Shown here in pieces: positions 18,205 through 33,739 of a DNA stretch of 64,000 nucleotides (positions are counted from its first letter, which is position 1; every line of letters starts with the position of its first letter). The notes beneath the pieces are model-generated. The model made no database searches and had not been told where the DNA came from. It saw only the letters and a list, made by a program, of their open reading frames with translations. The translations under genes and the position numbers were made by a program. The stretch is from assembly GCF_001905095.1 (NCBI RefSeq), contig NZ_LWLS01000064.1:1-64000 (forward strand), written 5' to 3'. Origin of the DNA: Micromonospora sp. CB01531 (GTDB lineage: Bacteria; Actinomycetota; Actinomycetes; Mycobacteriales; Micromonosporaceae).

Positions 18205-19739
18205 CCGGTACGACGGCCGTGCCGGGCGCGCCCGCGACCGCCGGCGAGCGGGAGGTCCGCCGCAGCACGCGCAGCGGGATGGTCGGACTGGCCGGGGCGG
18301 CCGCCAACGGCCTGCTCGGTTTCGTGCTGACCGTGGTGATCGTCCGCGGACTCGGACCCGCCGGCTCCGGCGCGATGTTCACCGCGATCGGCGTCGTCAC
18401 CGTCCTGGGTGCGCTCTGCTGCGCGGGCGCGGACACAGCGCTGGTCTGGGCCCTGCCCCGGCGCACGGCGGGCCGAACCGGCGACGCGGCCCGCCTGTTG
18501 CCGGTCGCGCTGTTGCCGGCGCTGCTGTTCACCGTCGGTCTGGCGGCGGCCGGCGTCGCCCTGCCCGGGCTGCTCGCGCCGGTGTTCTTCGATCCCGGCA
18601 CGACCGGGGGCGAGGAGTTGCTCCGGCTGGCCTTCGCCGGTCTGCCGTTCGTGGTGGCGATGACCCTGCTGCTCGCCGCCGTCCGCGCGGTCCGCCCGGT
18701 CGCGGCCCTGGTCGCCGTGCAGTACGTCCTGCTGCCCGCGGCCCGTCCCGCGCTGGTGCTCGCCGCGGTCGCCGCCGGGGCGGGGGTGACCGCCGTCTTC
18801 GCCGGCTGGCTCGCCCCGGTGCTGCTGGCCGGGCTGGTCGGCGCGGCGCTGCTGGTCCGCCCGCTCGGCCTCGCTGCCGGTGCTGCGCTGAGCCCGGTCG
18901 GCGAGGACTGGCGCGCGCTCTGGGGCTTCGCCCTGCCCCGGGCTGCGTCGGCGGCCATCGACGCCAGCAGCATGTGGCTCACCGTGCTGCTCACCGCCGC
19001 CCTCGCCGACCAGACCGAGGCCGGCGTGATCGGCGCGGTCGGCCGGTACGCCCTCGCCGGACTGCTCGTCATGCAGGGCCTGCGGGTGGCCGTCGCGCCG
19101 CAGCTGTCCCGGTTGCTCGGACAGGGCCGCCGGGTCGAGGCGGTCATGGTCTACCGGCGGATCACCAGCTGGATCATCGCGCTGTCCTGGCCGGGGTACC
19201 TGCTGCTGGCGATATTCGCCCCGGGTTTCCTCTGGCTGTTCGGCGCGGAGTTCACCGCCGGCGCGTCCGCCATGGCGGTCCTTGCGGGCGCCATGATGGT
19301 CAACTCCGGCACCGGCATCGTGCAGACCCTGCTGCTGATGAGCGGCAGCAGCAAGCTGCACCTGCTCGCCGCTGCGACCGGCCTGGTGCTCAACGTCGGG
19401 CTGGCCCTGGTGCTGATTCCCCCCTACGGTGCGCTTGGCGCGGCGGCGGCCTGGACGGCCGGCATCGTGGTGGAGAACGTGATCGCCACGGCGGCCGCCC
19501 GCCGGGTGGTCGGTGAGCCGCTGCTCACACGGGAGGTGCTGCGCGCGGCGGTCGCCGCCGTGCCGGGCACCGCCGTCGTGGCCGGGACAGGGGCGGCGGT
19601 CGCCGGTCGGGGCGCGGCCGGCCTGTTCCTCACCCTCGGGGTGGTGGCGCTGCTCGCCGTCGCGCTGCTGCTGCACCCCGAGGTACGCCAGCGGACGCGC
19701 ACCACCGTGCCCACCCTGTTGGGGCGGCCACCCCGATGA
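18201..19739 (+). CDS. Wzx-type polysaccharide flippase (MOP superfamily)
   Basis: Protein of 512 residues with about 12-14 membrane helices. The N-terminal pattern (RSGMVGLAGAAANGLLGFVL, then VRGLGPAGSGAMFTAIG) is that of the polysaccharide transporter/MurJ group. It would move lipid-linked repeat units across the membrane. GTG 18201 overlaps the preceding stop and has GGGAGGG just upstream. Its place directly after a Wzy-like gene supports a Wzx role over MurJ, whose usual position is elsewhere in the chromosome. Confidence 0.87.
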   Translation: MTGTTAVPGAPATAGEREVRRSTRSGMVGLAGAAANGLLGFVLTVVIVRGLGPAGSGAMFTAIGVVTVLGALCCAGADTALVWALPRRTAGRTGDAARLLPVALLPALLFTVGLAAAGVALPGLLAPVFFDPGTTGGEELLRLAFAGLPFVVAMTLLLAAVRAVRPVAALVAVQYVLLPAARPALVLAAVAAGAGVTAVFAGWLAPVLLAGLVGAALLVRPLGLAAGAALSPVGEDWRALWGFALPRAASAAIDASSMWLTVLLTAALADQTEAGVIGAVGRYALAGLLVMQGLRVAVAPQLSRLLGQGRRVEAVMVYRRITSWIIALSWPGYLLLAIFAPGFLWLFGAEFTAGASAMAVLAGAMMVNSGTGIVQTLLLMSGSSKLHLLAAATGLVLNVGLALVLIPPYGALGAAAAWTAGIVVENVIATAAARRVVGEPLLTREVLRAAVAAVPGTAVVAGTGAAVAGRGAAGLFLTLGVVALLAVALLLHPEVRQRTRTTVPTLLGRPPR

Positions 19740-19752
19740 CGAGGAGGACAGG

Positions 19753-20646
19753 ATGACGACGCTGCGGGACCGGGTGAAGACGCTGGTGCCCGCCCCGGTG
19801 CTAAGCGGGGTGCGCAGCTCGCTGGTGCGCTACGGGGAACGGACCAGCGACCGGAGGCCGCTGCCGGACTTCCTGGTCATCGGCACCAAGCGCGGCGGGA
19901 CGACGTCGCTCTGGCGGTACCTGCTGGAGCACCCCCTGGTGCCACGCCTCTTCCCGGCATGGAACACCAAGACCTCCCACTACTTCGAGGACACCTACTC
20001 CCGGGGCGAGGCCTGGTACCGCTCGCACTTCCCGACCGAGCGGCAGCGGCGGGCCCTGGAACGCCGGCACGGCGGGCCGACCCGGGTGGGGGAGGCCGCG
20101 CCGCTGTACATGTTCCATCCCCTCGCTCCGGCCCGGGTGGCCGAGCTGATCCCGGCGGTGAAGCTCATCGTGCTCCTGCGTGACCCGGTGGAGCGGGCGT
20201 ACTCGCACTGGAAGGAGCGGCGCACCGAAGGCGTGGAGCCGCTCGGCTTCGCCGAGGCCCTCGCGGCCGAGGAGGAGCGCACGGCGGGGGAGCGGGAGAA
20301 GCTGATCGCCGACCCGACGTACGTCAGCAACGCCTACGACTGGTACAGCTATCGGGCCCGGGGCCGGTACCTGGAGCACCTGGAGCCGTGGCTGGACCGG
20401 TTCGACCGGGAGCAGCTGCTCATCCTGCCCAGCGAGACGTTCTACCGGGAGCCGGCCGCCGCGTACGCGCGGGTGCTGGACTTCCTCGGGCTGCCGCCGT
20501 ACCAGCTCGACCGGTACGAGGTGTTCAACGACCGGCGCAGCAGCGCCATGGACGCCGCGGTGCGCGACGAACTGACCCGGTACTACGCGCCGTACGACGG
20601 GGCCCTCGCCGACCGCCTGGGCCTTACCTTCGACTGGGGACGCTGA
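19753..20646 (+). CDS. PAPS-dependent sulfotransferase
   Basis: Protein of 297 residues with the two classic sulfotransferase sites. The 5'-phosphosulfate loop is [12 protein letters not shown] (K46 onward) and the 3'-phosphate site is [13 protein letters not shown] (R143, S151). It resembles heparan-type carbohydrate sulfotransferases in motif spacing and has no membrane anchor, so it would act in the cytoplasm. ATG 19753 has an ideal GAGGAGGA site. It is 13 bp after the flippase gene and closes the glycan operon, which suggests sulfation of the repeat unit (inference). Confidence 0.88.
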   Translation: MTTLRDRVKTLVPAPVLSGVRSSLVRYGERTSDRRPLPDFLVIGTKRGGTTSLWRYLLEHPLVPRLFPAWNTKTSHYFEDTYSRGEAWYRSHFPTERQRRALERRHGGPTRVGEAAPLYMFHPLAPARVAELIPAVKLIVLLRDPVERAYSHWKERRTEGVEPLGFAEALAAEEERTAGEREKLIADPTYVSNAYDWYSYRARGRYLEHLEPWLDRFDREQLLILPSETFYREPAAAYARVLDFLGLPPYQLDRYEVFNDRRSSAMDAAVRDELTRYYAPYDGALADRLGLTFDWGR

Positions 20647-20714
20647 CCGTCCGCAGGGCGGGACGCGGTGGGCGGAGCATCGGGGCGGACACCGGGCGTG
20701 ACAGACTGACCGCT

Positions 20715-23927
<3,213 letters not shown>

Positions 23928-24379
23928 CCCGTCCCGGCGGCTCGCCCCCTGCCGCCCGCGTCGGCGCGCCCGTCCGAGCACGATTGGCCCGCGCCCGTGC
24001 GCCGGCAGTGACTCTCCGTGTTCGTCATCTTCGTCACGTCCGGTTGCCGCGTCTGTGCACTGCTGCGGGTGGTCACCGCCCTTTGCTCTGCAGCCATCCG
24101 CGCATCACCCGGCTGAGCTGCAACGACCGGCCCCGGCCCCGCCCGGATCGTCGCCCGGGTTCGTCACGGAGCGTGTGTGTTGCGCCGATGGCTGCAGAGC
24201 AAAGGCGGGTGCGGTCGGTGCCTCCGGTGGACCCGGCTGTCGCTCTGAGTGATGTTCGGCACGTTCGGTCGCCCGCCGGGCGGGCACCCGGCCGGCCCCG
24301 CGAGCAGCGCGGCGGACCCGGTTCGACACAGCTAGTAGACTTCTTGGGTCTGTCCGCCAATTGATGATCAAGGCAGGAA
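23928..24379 (+). other. 452-bp intergenic gap between aroQ and efp
   Basis: No convincing gene on either strand. It holds a pair of 19-bp inverted repeats (listed separately) and, near the efp end, a TAGACT at 24336-24341 that could be a -10 element without a good -35. The efp ribosome binding site (AAGGCAGGAA) lies just before 24380. Confidence 0.6.
24080..24205. repeat. Inverted pair of a 19-bp repeat
   Basis: CCTTTGCTCTGCAGCCATC at 24080-24098 recurs as its exact reverse complement at 24187-24205, with 88 bp between. The similarity continues a few bases outward (GCGCA and CAC), so each copy is about 30 bp with mismatches. It could form a long-range stem. It looks like a dispersed intergenic element; I saw no other copy in this window. 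Confidence 0.75.
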
Positions 24380-24937
24380 ATGGCCACCACCAACGACCTC
24401 AAGAACGGCCTGGTCCTCAACCTCGACGGCGAGCTGTGGGCCGTCGTCGAGTTCCAGCACGTCAAGCCCGGTAAGGGCGGCGCGTTCGTGCGTACCACGC
24501 TCAAGAACGTGCTGTCCGGCAAGGTGGTCGACAAGACCTTCAACGCGGGCACCAAGGTCGACACCGCGACCGTCGACAAGCGCACCATGCAGTACCTGTA
24601 CGCCGACGGCGAGGACTACGTCTTCATGGACCTGGAGACGTTCGACCAGATCACCGTCCCCGGCGGCACCGTCGGCGAGGCCGCCAACTACCTCCTCCCC
24701 GAGGCCGAGGCGACCGTCGCCACCCACGAGGGTGTGCCGCTGTACATCGAGCTGCCGACCTCGGTCGTGCTCGAGATCACCTACACCGAGCCCGGTCTGC
24801 AGGGCGACCGGTCGACCGGCGGCAACAAGCCGGCCACCGTCGAGACCGGCGCGACTGTCCAGGTGCCGCTCTTCATCACCACCGGCGAGAAGATCAAGGT
24901 CGACACCCGCGACGGCCGTTACCTCGGCCGCGCCTGA
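24380..24937 (+). CDS. efp: Translation elongation factor P
   Basis: Relieves ribosome stalling at polyproline stretches. 185 residues with three beta-barrel domains. The tip loop is [12 protein letters not shown] with K32 at the site that other bacteria modify. The C-terminal signature region is [17 protein letters not shown]. Its stop and the nusB start share one base (TGATG at 24935). Confidence 0.97.
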   Translation: MATTNDLKNGLVLNLDGELWAVVEFQHVKPGKGGAFVRTTLKNVLSGKVVDKTFNAGTKVDTATVDKRTMQYLYADGEDYVFMDLETFDQITVPGGTVGEAANYLLPEAEATVATHEGVPLYIELPTSVVLEITYTEPGLQGDRSTGGNKPATVETGATVQVPLFITTGEKIKVDTRDGRYLGRA

Positions 24938-25371
24938 TGGCCGAGGCTCCCAAGCAGCAGATGCCGGCGCGCCGCAAGGCGCGCAAGCGGGCGCTGGACG
25001 TGCTCTTCGAGGCCGACTTGCGGGACCGCCCGCCGGTCGAGGTGCTGGCCGGGTACATCGAGCGGATCGAGAAGCCCCGCCCCGAGCACCTGGGCTACGC
25101 GGTGGGCCTGGTCGAGGGCGTCGCGGCGCACCTCGACCGGATCGACGAGCTGATCGCCAGCTACGCCGAGGGCTGGACGCTCGACCGGATGCCGGTGGTC
25201 GACCGTAACCTGGCCCGGATCGCGGTCTACGAGCTGCTCTACGTCGACGAGATCGACGACGCGGTGGCGATCAGCGAGGCCGTCGAGCTGGCCCGGCAGA
25301 TGTCGACCGACGACTCGCCGCGCTTCCTCAACGGCATCCTCGGCCGGATCGCCGAGTACGCCACCCGCTGA
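24937..25371 (+). CDS. nusB: Transcription antitermination factor NusB
   Basis: All-helical RNA-binding factor that, with S10, supports rRNA antitermination. 144 residues. Typical segments are ARRKARKRALDVLFEAD at the N-terminus, MPVVDRNLARIAVYELLY in the middle, and SPRFLNGILGRIAE at the end. It is co-transcribed with efp, and its 3' end faces bldD across a strong hairpin. Confidence 0.95.
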   Translation: MAEAPKQQMPARRKARKRALDVLFEADLRDRPPVEVLAGYIERIEKPRPEHLGYAVGLVEGVAAHLDRIDELIASYAEGWTLDRMPVVDRNLARIAVYELLYVDEIDDAVAISEAVELARQMSTDDSPRFLNGILGRIAEYATR

Positions 25372-25390
25372 CCGGCGGCGTCACCACCGA

Positions 25391-25429
25391 CGACGAAGGG
25401 CCCGTGCCGTCCGGCACGGGCCCTCGTCG
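25391..25429. terminator. Bidirectional terminator between nusB and bldD
   Basis: Inverted repeat of about 18 bp (25391-25409 with 25412-25429) around GGGCCCGTGCCG, a 2-base loop and a single bulged A. It lies midway between the two convergent genes, 19 bp from the nusB stop and 13 bp from the bldD stop, so it can serve both. Confidence 0.85.
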
Positions 25430-25442
25430 TGGCGACAGCGGG

Positions 25443-25931
25443 TCAGGACGCGAAGAACGCGCGCGGGTCGGCGACCAGCACGCCGTGCTCGGTGAGCCGC
25501 TCGATCAGACCCGACGGCGAGGCGTCGTAGACGATCGCGAGGGCCCGCAGGTCGTCGGCGCGGATGGAGAGCACCCGGCCGTTGTAGTCGCCGCGCTGCT
25601 GCTGGATGGCGCGGGCGTACCGGGCGACGTACGCGAGGTCCTCGGAGGCCTCGTCGTAGAGCCGCTCCAGGTCCAGGACGATCTTGCTGGTGGGTTCGTG
25701 GCGCACCCCGCTGCCGTCGGGCAGCAGCTCCGAGACGGGAACGCGGTAGAAGTCGGCCAGCTCCGCCAGGCGGGACACGGTGACGGCCCGGTCGCCACGC
25801 TCGTACGAGCCGACCACCACAGCCTTCCACCGCCCGTTCGACTTCTCCTCCACCCCCTGCAGGGACAGGCCCTGCTGCTGGCGGATGGAGCGCAGGCGGG
25901 CGCCCAGCGACTTGGCGTATTCAGAGGGCAT
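25443..25931 (-). CDS. bldD: Developmental regulator BldD (c-di-GMP-responsive)
   Basis: Represses sporulation genes during vegetative growth in Streptomyces when dimerised by c-di-GMP. 162 residues. The XRE-type HTH is at 7-60 (LRSIRQQQGLSLQGVEEKS, then SYERGDRAVTVSRLAELADF). The C-terminal domain keeps the c-di-GMP signature RGD (113-115), eight residues, then RADD (124-127). It is transcribed against nusB from a good promoter at 25985-26013. A GGDEF-type response regulator is encoded at 51872. Confidence 0.95.
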   Translation of the reverse strand: MPSEYAKSLGARLRSIRQQQGLSLQGVEEKSNGRWKAVVVGSYERGDRAVTVSRLAELADFYRVPVSELLPDGSGVRHEPTSKIVLDLERLYDEASEDLAYVARYARAIQQQRGDYNGRVLSIRADDLRALAIVYDASPSGLIERLTEHGVLVADPRAFFAS

Positions 25932-25984
25932 TCGGACACTCCCAGTGCTGCTCGGGGTTCTCCCAGCTATCGCTACGGAGCGTG

Positions 25985-26013
25985 ACGGTACGGGGATTGG
26001 GACACCGGGTCAA
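25985..26013 (-). promoter_or_regulatory. Probable bldD promoter
   Basis: On the minus strand: -35 TTGACC (26013-26008), a 17-base spacer, -10 TACCGT (25990-25985). It lies about 54 bp upstream of the bldD start. It matches the actinobacterial housekeeping sigma consensus (TTGAC, TANNNT) with ideal spacing. Confidence 0.7.
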
Positions 26014-26182
26014 GTGCTCGTGACGTTACCGTTGGGGCAGGCGGGGGACTTGTCCCGGTTTCGCCGGCCTGACCCGGGGGTCAGTACCGCCGACGGTCCG
26101 CCCGGTGACCGCTGGTAACGTGGCGTGAAGCCCCGGTCCGGGCCGCCTGCGGCCCGCCGGAAGACCAGACATCCTTTAACGA

Positions 26183-26208
26183 CCCGTCCCGTGAGGCGGG
26201 GAAGGAGG
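26183..26208 (+). promoter_or_regulatory. PyrR-binding loop overlapping the pyrR ribosome binding site
   Basis: A short stem (CCG with CGG) encloses TCCCGTGAGG (26187-26196), which fits the PyrR anti-antiterminator loop consensus UCCNGNGAGG. It is followed at once by AAGGAGG (26202-26208), the ribosome binding site of GTG 26215. This is the layout of PyrR-dependent translational repression described in mycobacteria: uridine-nucleotide-loaded PyrR would hold the hairpin and hide the binding site. Confidence 0.8.
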
Positions 26209-26214
26209 TCCGCC

Positions 26215-26796
26215 GTGGCCTACCCACCGGCTGCCCGAACGTCGCCGCCGCGACAACCCTCGGTGAAGGTCATCCTCACCGCCGCCGACGTGTCGCGGGT
26301 GGTCGACCGCATCGCCCACCAGATCCTGGAGAAGACCCAGGGCGCCGCCGAGACCGTGCTGCTCGGCATTCCCACCCGCGGCGTCCCGCTGGCGAGGCGC
26401 CTCGCCGCCCGGATCAGCACCTTCGAGGACGTGACCGTCCCGGTCGGCGTGCTCGACATCACGCTCTACCGCGACGACCTGCGCCGGCATGCCACCCGCG
26501 CGGTCGGCCCGACCGACCTGCCCCCGGGCGGGATCGACGGCCGACGGGTGATCCTCGTCGACGACGTGCTCTTCTCCGGCCGTACCGTGCGGGCCGCCCT
26601 CGACGCGCTGAGCGACGTCGGCCGCCCGGCCTCCGTGCAGCTCGCTGTCCTGGTCGACCGCGGCCACCGGCAACTACCGATCCGCGCCGACTACGTCGGC
26701 AAGAACATCCCGACCGCGCTCGCCGAGAGCGTCAAAGTCACCCTCGCCGAGACCGACGGCGCCGACGAGGTCAAGCTCTACGGGGGTGGCCAGTGA
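26215..26796 (+). CDS. pyrR: Bifunctional pyr operon regulator / uracil phosphoribosyltransferase
   Basis: Binds pyr mRNA when UMP/UTP is high and has uracil phosphoribosyltransferase activity. 193 residues. The PRPP loop is [31 protein letters not shown] and DITLYRDDL are also typical. GTG 26215 is chosen because AAGGAGG lies 6 bases upstream, inside the PyrR-loop leader. An upstream in-frame ATG at 26125 would read through that leader. The gene heads the pyr operon. Confidence 0.95.
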   Translation: MAYPPAARTSPPRQPSVKVILTAADVSRVVDRIAHQILEKTQGAAETVLLGIPTRGVPLARRLAARISTFEDVTVPVGVLDITLYRDDLRRHATRAVGPTDLPPGGIDGRRVILVDDVLFSGRTVRAALDALSDVGRPASVQLAVLVDRGHRQLPIRADYVGKNIPTALAESVKVTLAETDGADEVKLYGGGQ

Positions 26797-26840
26797 GCGC
26801 GAGGAGTGCAGCGAAGCGGAGCCCCGCAGTCGCGAACGAA
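26793..26840 (+). repeat. Dispersed repeat copy A at the pyrR-pyrB junction
   Basis: About 48 bp beginning GTGAGCGCGAGGAGTG and ending in a GAGCCCCGCAGTCGCGAACGA segment. It begins at the pyrR stop codon and fills the gap before pyrB. It closely resembles copy B inside pyrC at 28573-28616. By recollection such GAGCCCCGC...TCGCGAAC elements are scattered in Micromonospora genomes. Confidence 0.7.
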
Positions 26841-26854
26841 GGGTGGCTCGTCGC

Positions 26855-27781
26855 ATGATCAGGCACCTGCTCTCCGGCGGCGACCTGGACGCGGCCACCG
26901 CCACCCAGATTCTGGACACCGCGACCGAGATGGCCACCGTCGCCGGTCGCGAGGTCAAGAAGCTACCCGCGCTGCGCGGCCGGACCGTGGTGAACCTCTT
27001 CTACGAGGACTCCACCCGGACCCGGATCTCGTTCGAGGCGGCCGCCAAGCGGCTCAGCGCCGATGTGATCAACTTTTCCGCGAAGGGTTCCAGCGTCACC
27101 AAGGGCGAGAGCCTGAAGGACACCGCCCTCACCCTGCAGGCCATGGGGGCCGACGCGGTGGTCGTCCGGCACCCGGCCTCCGGCGCCCCGCACCGGCTGG
27201 CGAACTGGGTGGACGGGTCGGTGGTCAACGCCGGCGACGGCACCCACGAGCACCCCACCCAGGCGTTGCTCGACGCGTACACGATGCGCTCCCGGCTTGG
27301 CCGGCTCGCCGGCCTGCACGTGGCGATCGTCGGCGACGTGCTGCACTCCCGGGTGGCCCGCTCCAACGTGCTGCTGCTCTCCACCCTCGGCGCCAAGGTC
27401 ACCCTGGTCGGCCCGCCCACCCTCATCCCGGTCGACATCTCGCCGGCGCTCGCGCCAGGCACCGACGTCTCCTACGACCTCGACGCCGTTCTACCCGGTG
27501 TGGACGTGGTGATGATGCTGCGGGTGCAGCGGGAGCGGATGAACGACTCCTACTTCCCCTCGGCCCGCGAGTACGCCCGCCGTTACGGGCTCGACGGGCC
27601 ACGCCTGCGCCGGCTGCCCGAGCACGCGATCGTCATGCACCCCGGCCCGATGAACCGGGGCATGGAGATCACACCCGAGGTCGCCGACTCACCCCGCTCC
27701 ACCATCGTCGAACAGGTCGCCAACGGGGTCTCCGTGCGGATGGCCGTCCTCTACCTGCTGCTCGGAGGGAACAACCGGTGA
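26855..27781 (+). CDS. pyrB: Aspartate carbamoyltransferase catalytic subunit
   Basis: Condenses carbamoyl phosphate with aspartate. 308 residues. The carbamoyl-phosphate loop is [23 protein letters not shown], the Asp-binding MLRVQRER, and [12 protein letters not shown] follow. ATG 26855 is chosen because it begins the conserved RHLLSGGDL; an upstream in-frame ATG at 26786 would read through a dispersed repeat. The stop overlaps pyrC (GTGA at 27778). Confidence 0.95.
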   Translation: MIRHLLSGGDLDAATATQILDTATEMATVAGREVKKLPALRGRTVVNLFYEDSTRTRISFEAAAKRLSADVINFSAKGSSVTKGESLKDTALTLQAMGADAVVVRHPASGAPHRLANWVDGSVVNAGDGTHEHPTQALLDAYTMRSRLGRLAGLHVAIVGDVLHSRVARSNVLLLSTLGAKVTLVGPPTLIPVDISPALAPGTDVSYDLDAVLPGVDVVMMLRVQRERMNDSYFPSAREYARRYGLDGPRLRRLPEHAIVMHPGPMNRGMEITPEVADSPRSTIVEQVANGVSVRMAVLYLLLGGNNR

Positions 27782-29109
27782 CCGCGTACCTGATCCGGAA
27801 CGTGAGTGTGGTCGGCAGCGCGCCGACCGACCTGCTGATCCGCGACGGCGTCGTGGCGGAGACCGGCGCGGGGCTGACCGCCCCGGACGCCACGGTGATC
27901 GACGCCACCGGCCTGGTCGCCCTGCCCGGCCTGGTCGACCTGCACACCCACCTGCGCGAGCCCGGCCGGGAGGACGCCGAGACCGTCGAGTCCGGGTCCC
28001 GGGCCGCGGCCCTCGGCGGCTACACCGCGGTCTGCGCGATGGCCAACACCTCGCCGGTCGCCGACACGGCCGGCGTGGTCGAGCAGGTCTGGCGGCTCGG
28101 CCGGGAGGCCGGGCTGGTCGACGTGCAGCCGATCGGCGCGGTCACCGTCGGCCTGGCCGGCGAGCGCCTGGCCGAGCTGGGCGCGATGGCCGACTCGGCG
28201 GCCCGGGTCCGGATCTTCTCCGACGACGGGCACTGCGTCGCCGACCCGAAGCTGATGCGCCGGGCCCTGGAGTACGTCAAGGCGTTCGACGGGGTGATCG
28301 CCCAGCACGCCGAGGAGCCGCGGCTCACCGAGGGCGCGCAGATGCACGAGGGCGAGGTCTCCACCCGGCTCGGGCTGACCGGCTGGCCCGCGGTCGCCGA
28401 GGAGGCGATCATCGCCCGGGACGTGCTGCTGGCCGAGCACGTCGGCAGCCGGCTGCACGTCTGCCACGTCTCCACCGCCGGCAGCGTGGAGGTGCTGCGG
28501 CACGCCAAGGCGCGTGGGGTGAAGGTGACCGCCGAGGTAACCCCGCATCACCTGCTGCTCACCGACGAGGTCGTGAGCGGGCGGAGTGAGCTTGCGAGCC
28601 CCGCACTCGCGAACAACTGGAGCCCCGTGGCTCCCTACGACCCGGTCTACAAGGTCAACCCGCCGCTGCGGACCGCAGCCGACGTCGCCGCGCTGCGGGC
28701 CGCGCTGGCCGAGGGCGTGATCGACATCATCGCCACCGACCACGCCCCGCACGCGGTGGAGGACAAGGAGTGCGAGTGGGCGTACGCCCGGCCGGGCATG
28801 CTCGGCCTGGAGACGGCGCTGTCGATCGCCCTCGACGTGGTCGGCCCGCAGTGGGACCTGATCGCCGAGCGGATGTCCCGCGCCCCGGCCCGGATCGCCG
28901 GGCTGGACGGACACGGCCTCGATCCGGCCCCCGGCGTGCCGGCCAACCTGACCCTGGTCGACCCGGCGGTCCGCCGCGTCATCGAACCGGCGGAGCTGGC
29001 CAGTCGCAGTCGCAACACCCCGTACGCCCGCATGACGCTGCCAGGTCGCATCGTGGCGACCTTCCTGCGCGGCGAGCCGACGGTCCTGGACGGAAAGGCA
29101 GTCAAGTGA
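27778..29109 (+). CDS. pyrC: Dihydroorotase, with a repeat-derived insertion
   Basis: Cyclises carbamoyl aspartate to dihydroorotate; Zn-dependent amidohydrolase. 443 residues, slightly long. Metal-site motifs are intact: [10 protein letters not shown] near residue 60, HAEEP, CHVSTA, and TDHAPH near 322. Between HHLLLTDEV (to 265) and [13 protein letters not shown] (from 287) lie about 20 extra residues, [21 protein letters not shown]. They are encoded by a copy of a dispersed repeat that is otherwise intergenic. The reading frame is kept, so the enzyme is probably active. Confidence 0.93.
   Translation: MTAYLIRNVSVVGSAPTDLLIRDGVVAETGAGLTAPDATVIDATGLVALPGLVDLHTHLREPGREDAETVESGSRAAALGGYTAVCAMANTSPVADTAGVVEQVWRLGREAGLVDVQPIGAVTVGLAGERLAELGAMADSAARVRIFSDDGHCVADPKLMRRALEYVKAFDGVIAQHAEEPRLTEGAQMHEGEVSTRLGLTGWPAVAEEAIIARDVLLAEHVGSRLHVCHVSTAGSVEVLRHAKARGVKVTAEVTPHHLLLTDEVVSGRSELASPALANNWSPVAPYDPVYKVNPPLRTAADVAALRAALAEGVIDIIATDHAPHAVEDKECEWAYARPGMLGLETALSIALDVVGPQWDLIAERMSRAPARIAGLDGHGLDPAPGVPANLTLVDPAVRRVIEPAELASRSRNTPYARMTLPGRIVATFLRGEPTVLDGKAVK
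28573..28616 (+). repeat. Dispersed repeat copy B inside pyrC
   Basis: About 44 bp, GTGAGCGGGCGGAGTG ... GAGCCCCGCACTCGCGAACAA. It aligns with copy A at 26793-26840 with a few gaps and substitutions. It is translated in frame as part of dihydroorotase, at a loop between two conserved blocks. Confidence 0.75.
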
Positions 29110-30243
29110 CCAAGCGCAGGCCCGCGATCCTCGTCCTCGAGGACGGGCGCACCTTCCACGGCGAGGCGTACGGCAGCGTCGGGGAGACCTTCGGTGAGGC
29201 GGTCTTCAACACCGGTATGACCGGCTATCAGGAGACCCTGACCGACCCCTCGTACCACCGGCAGGTGGTGGTGCAGACCGCGCCGCACATCGGTAACACC
29301 GGCGTCAACGACGAGGACGACGAGTCCGGCCGGATCTGGGTCGCCGGGTACGTGGTGCGGGACCCGGCCCGGATCGGCTCCAACTGGCGGGCCACCGGTG
29401 GCCTGGAGGACCGGCTCGCCGCCGAGGGCGTGGTCGGCATCAGCGGCGTGGACACCCGGGCGCTCACCCGGCACCTGCGCGAGCGGGGCGCCATGCGGGT
29501 GGGCATCTCCAGCGTCGACGACGACCCGGCCGCCCTCCTCGACCGGGTGCGCCGGTCGCCGCAGATGGTCGGCGCGGACCTCTCCGCCGAGGTGACCACC
29601 GCCAAGCCGTACGTGGTCGAGGCGCAGGGCCCGCACCGGTTCACCGTCGCCGCGCTGGACCTGGGCATCAAGCGCAACGTGCCCCGCCGGCTGGCGGCGC
29701 GCGGGGTGACCACCCACGTGCTGCCCGCCACCGCCAGCATCGAGGACCTGCTCGCCACCGGCGCGGACGCGGTGTTCTTCTCCCCGGGCCCGGGCGACCC
29801 GGCCACCGCCGACGGTCCGGTGGCGCTGGCCCGGGAGGTGCTGACCCGGCGGATCCCGCTCTTCGGCATCTGCTTCGGCAGCCAGATCCTGGGTCGGGCA
29901 CTCGGCTTCGGCACCTACAAGCTGGGCTACGGGCACCGCGGCATCAACCAGCCGGTGCTCGACCGGGCCACCGGCAAGGTCGAGGTGACCAGCCACAACC
30001 ACGGCTTCGCCGTCGAGGTGCCCGGTGCGCGGGCCGGGGCGGTGGTCCCCGACCAGGTGATCGACACCGCCTTCGGCGGCGTCCAGGTGTCGCACGTCTG
30101 CCTCAATGACAACGTGGTCGAGGGGCTGCGGGCCAAGGATGTGCCCGCCTTCACCGTCCAGTACCACCCGGAGGCGGCGGCCGGCCCGCACGACGCGGAC
30201 TACCTCTTCGACCGCTTCGCCGAGCTCATCGAAGGCGGAAAGA

Positions 30244-30251
<8 letters not shown>
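29106..30251 (+). CDS. carA: Carbamoyl-phosphate synthase small subunit
   Basis: Glutamine amidotransferase subunit that supplies ammonia to CarB. 381 residues. The N-terminal CPSase small domain contains [11 protein letters not shown]. The class I amidotransferase domain has the nucleophile Cys in [14 protein letters not shown] and the His/Glu pair in [16 protein letters not shown] 29106 overlaps the pyrC stop, and its own stop overlaps the carB start by 8 bp. Confidence 0.96.
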
Positions 30252-33636
<3,385 letters not shown>

Positions 33637-33655
33637 CCGCCGGCACCCTCGCGGT

Positions 33656-33710
33656 GATCATGAGGGTGGCGGCGGTCGGGGAGATCGACATCGCCGTCAA
33701 CCTCATGATC
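33656..33710. repeat. Inverted-repeat element between carB and pyrD
   Basis: GATCATGAGG (33656-33665) pairs with CCTCATGATC (33701-33710). Pairing extends imperfectly inward (GTGGCGGCG with CGCCGTCAA), giving a stem of about 19 bp. By recollection it resembles a GATCATGAGGTTGGCGGC element common in Micromonospora intergenic DNA. It may also work as a terminator or attenuator after carB. Confidence 0.65.
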
Positions 33711-33739
33711 GACGGGGCCCGGGGCCGGGGAGGCGCGGG

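Noticed and set aside
25404-25985. Plus-strand open frame opposite bldD
   Set aside because: Shadow of bldD; BldD motifs and promoter on the minus strand are clear.
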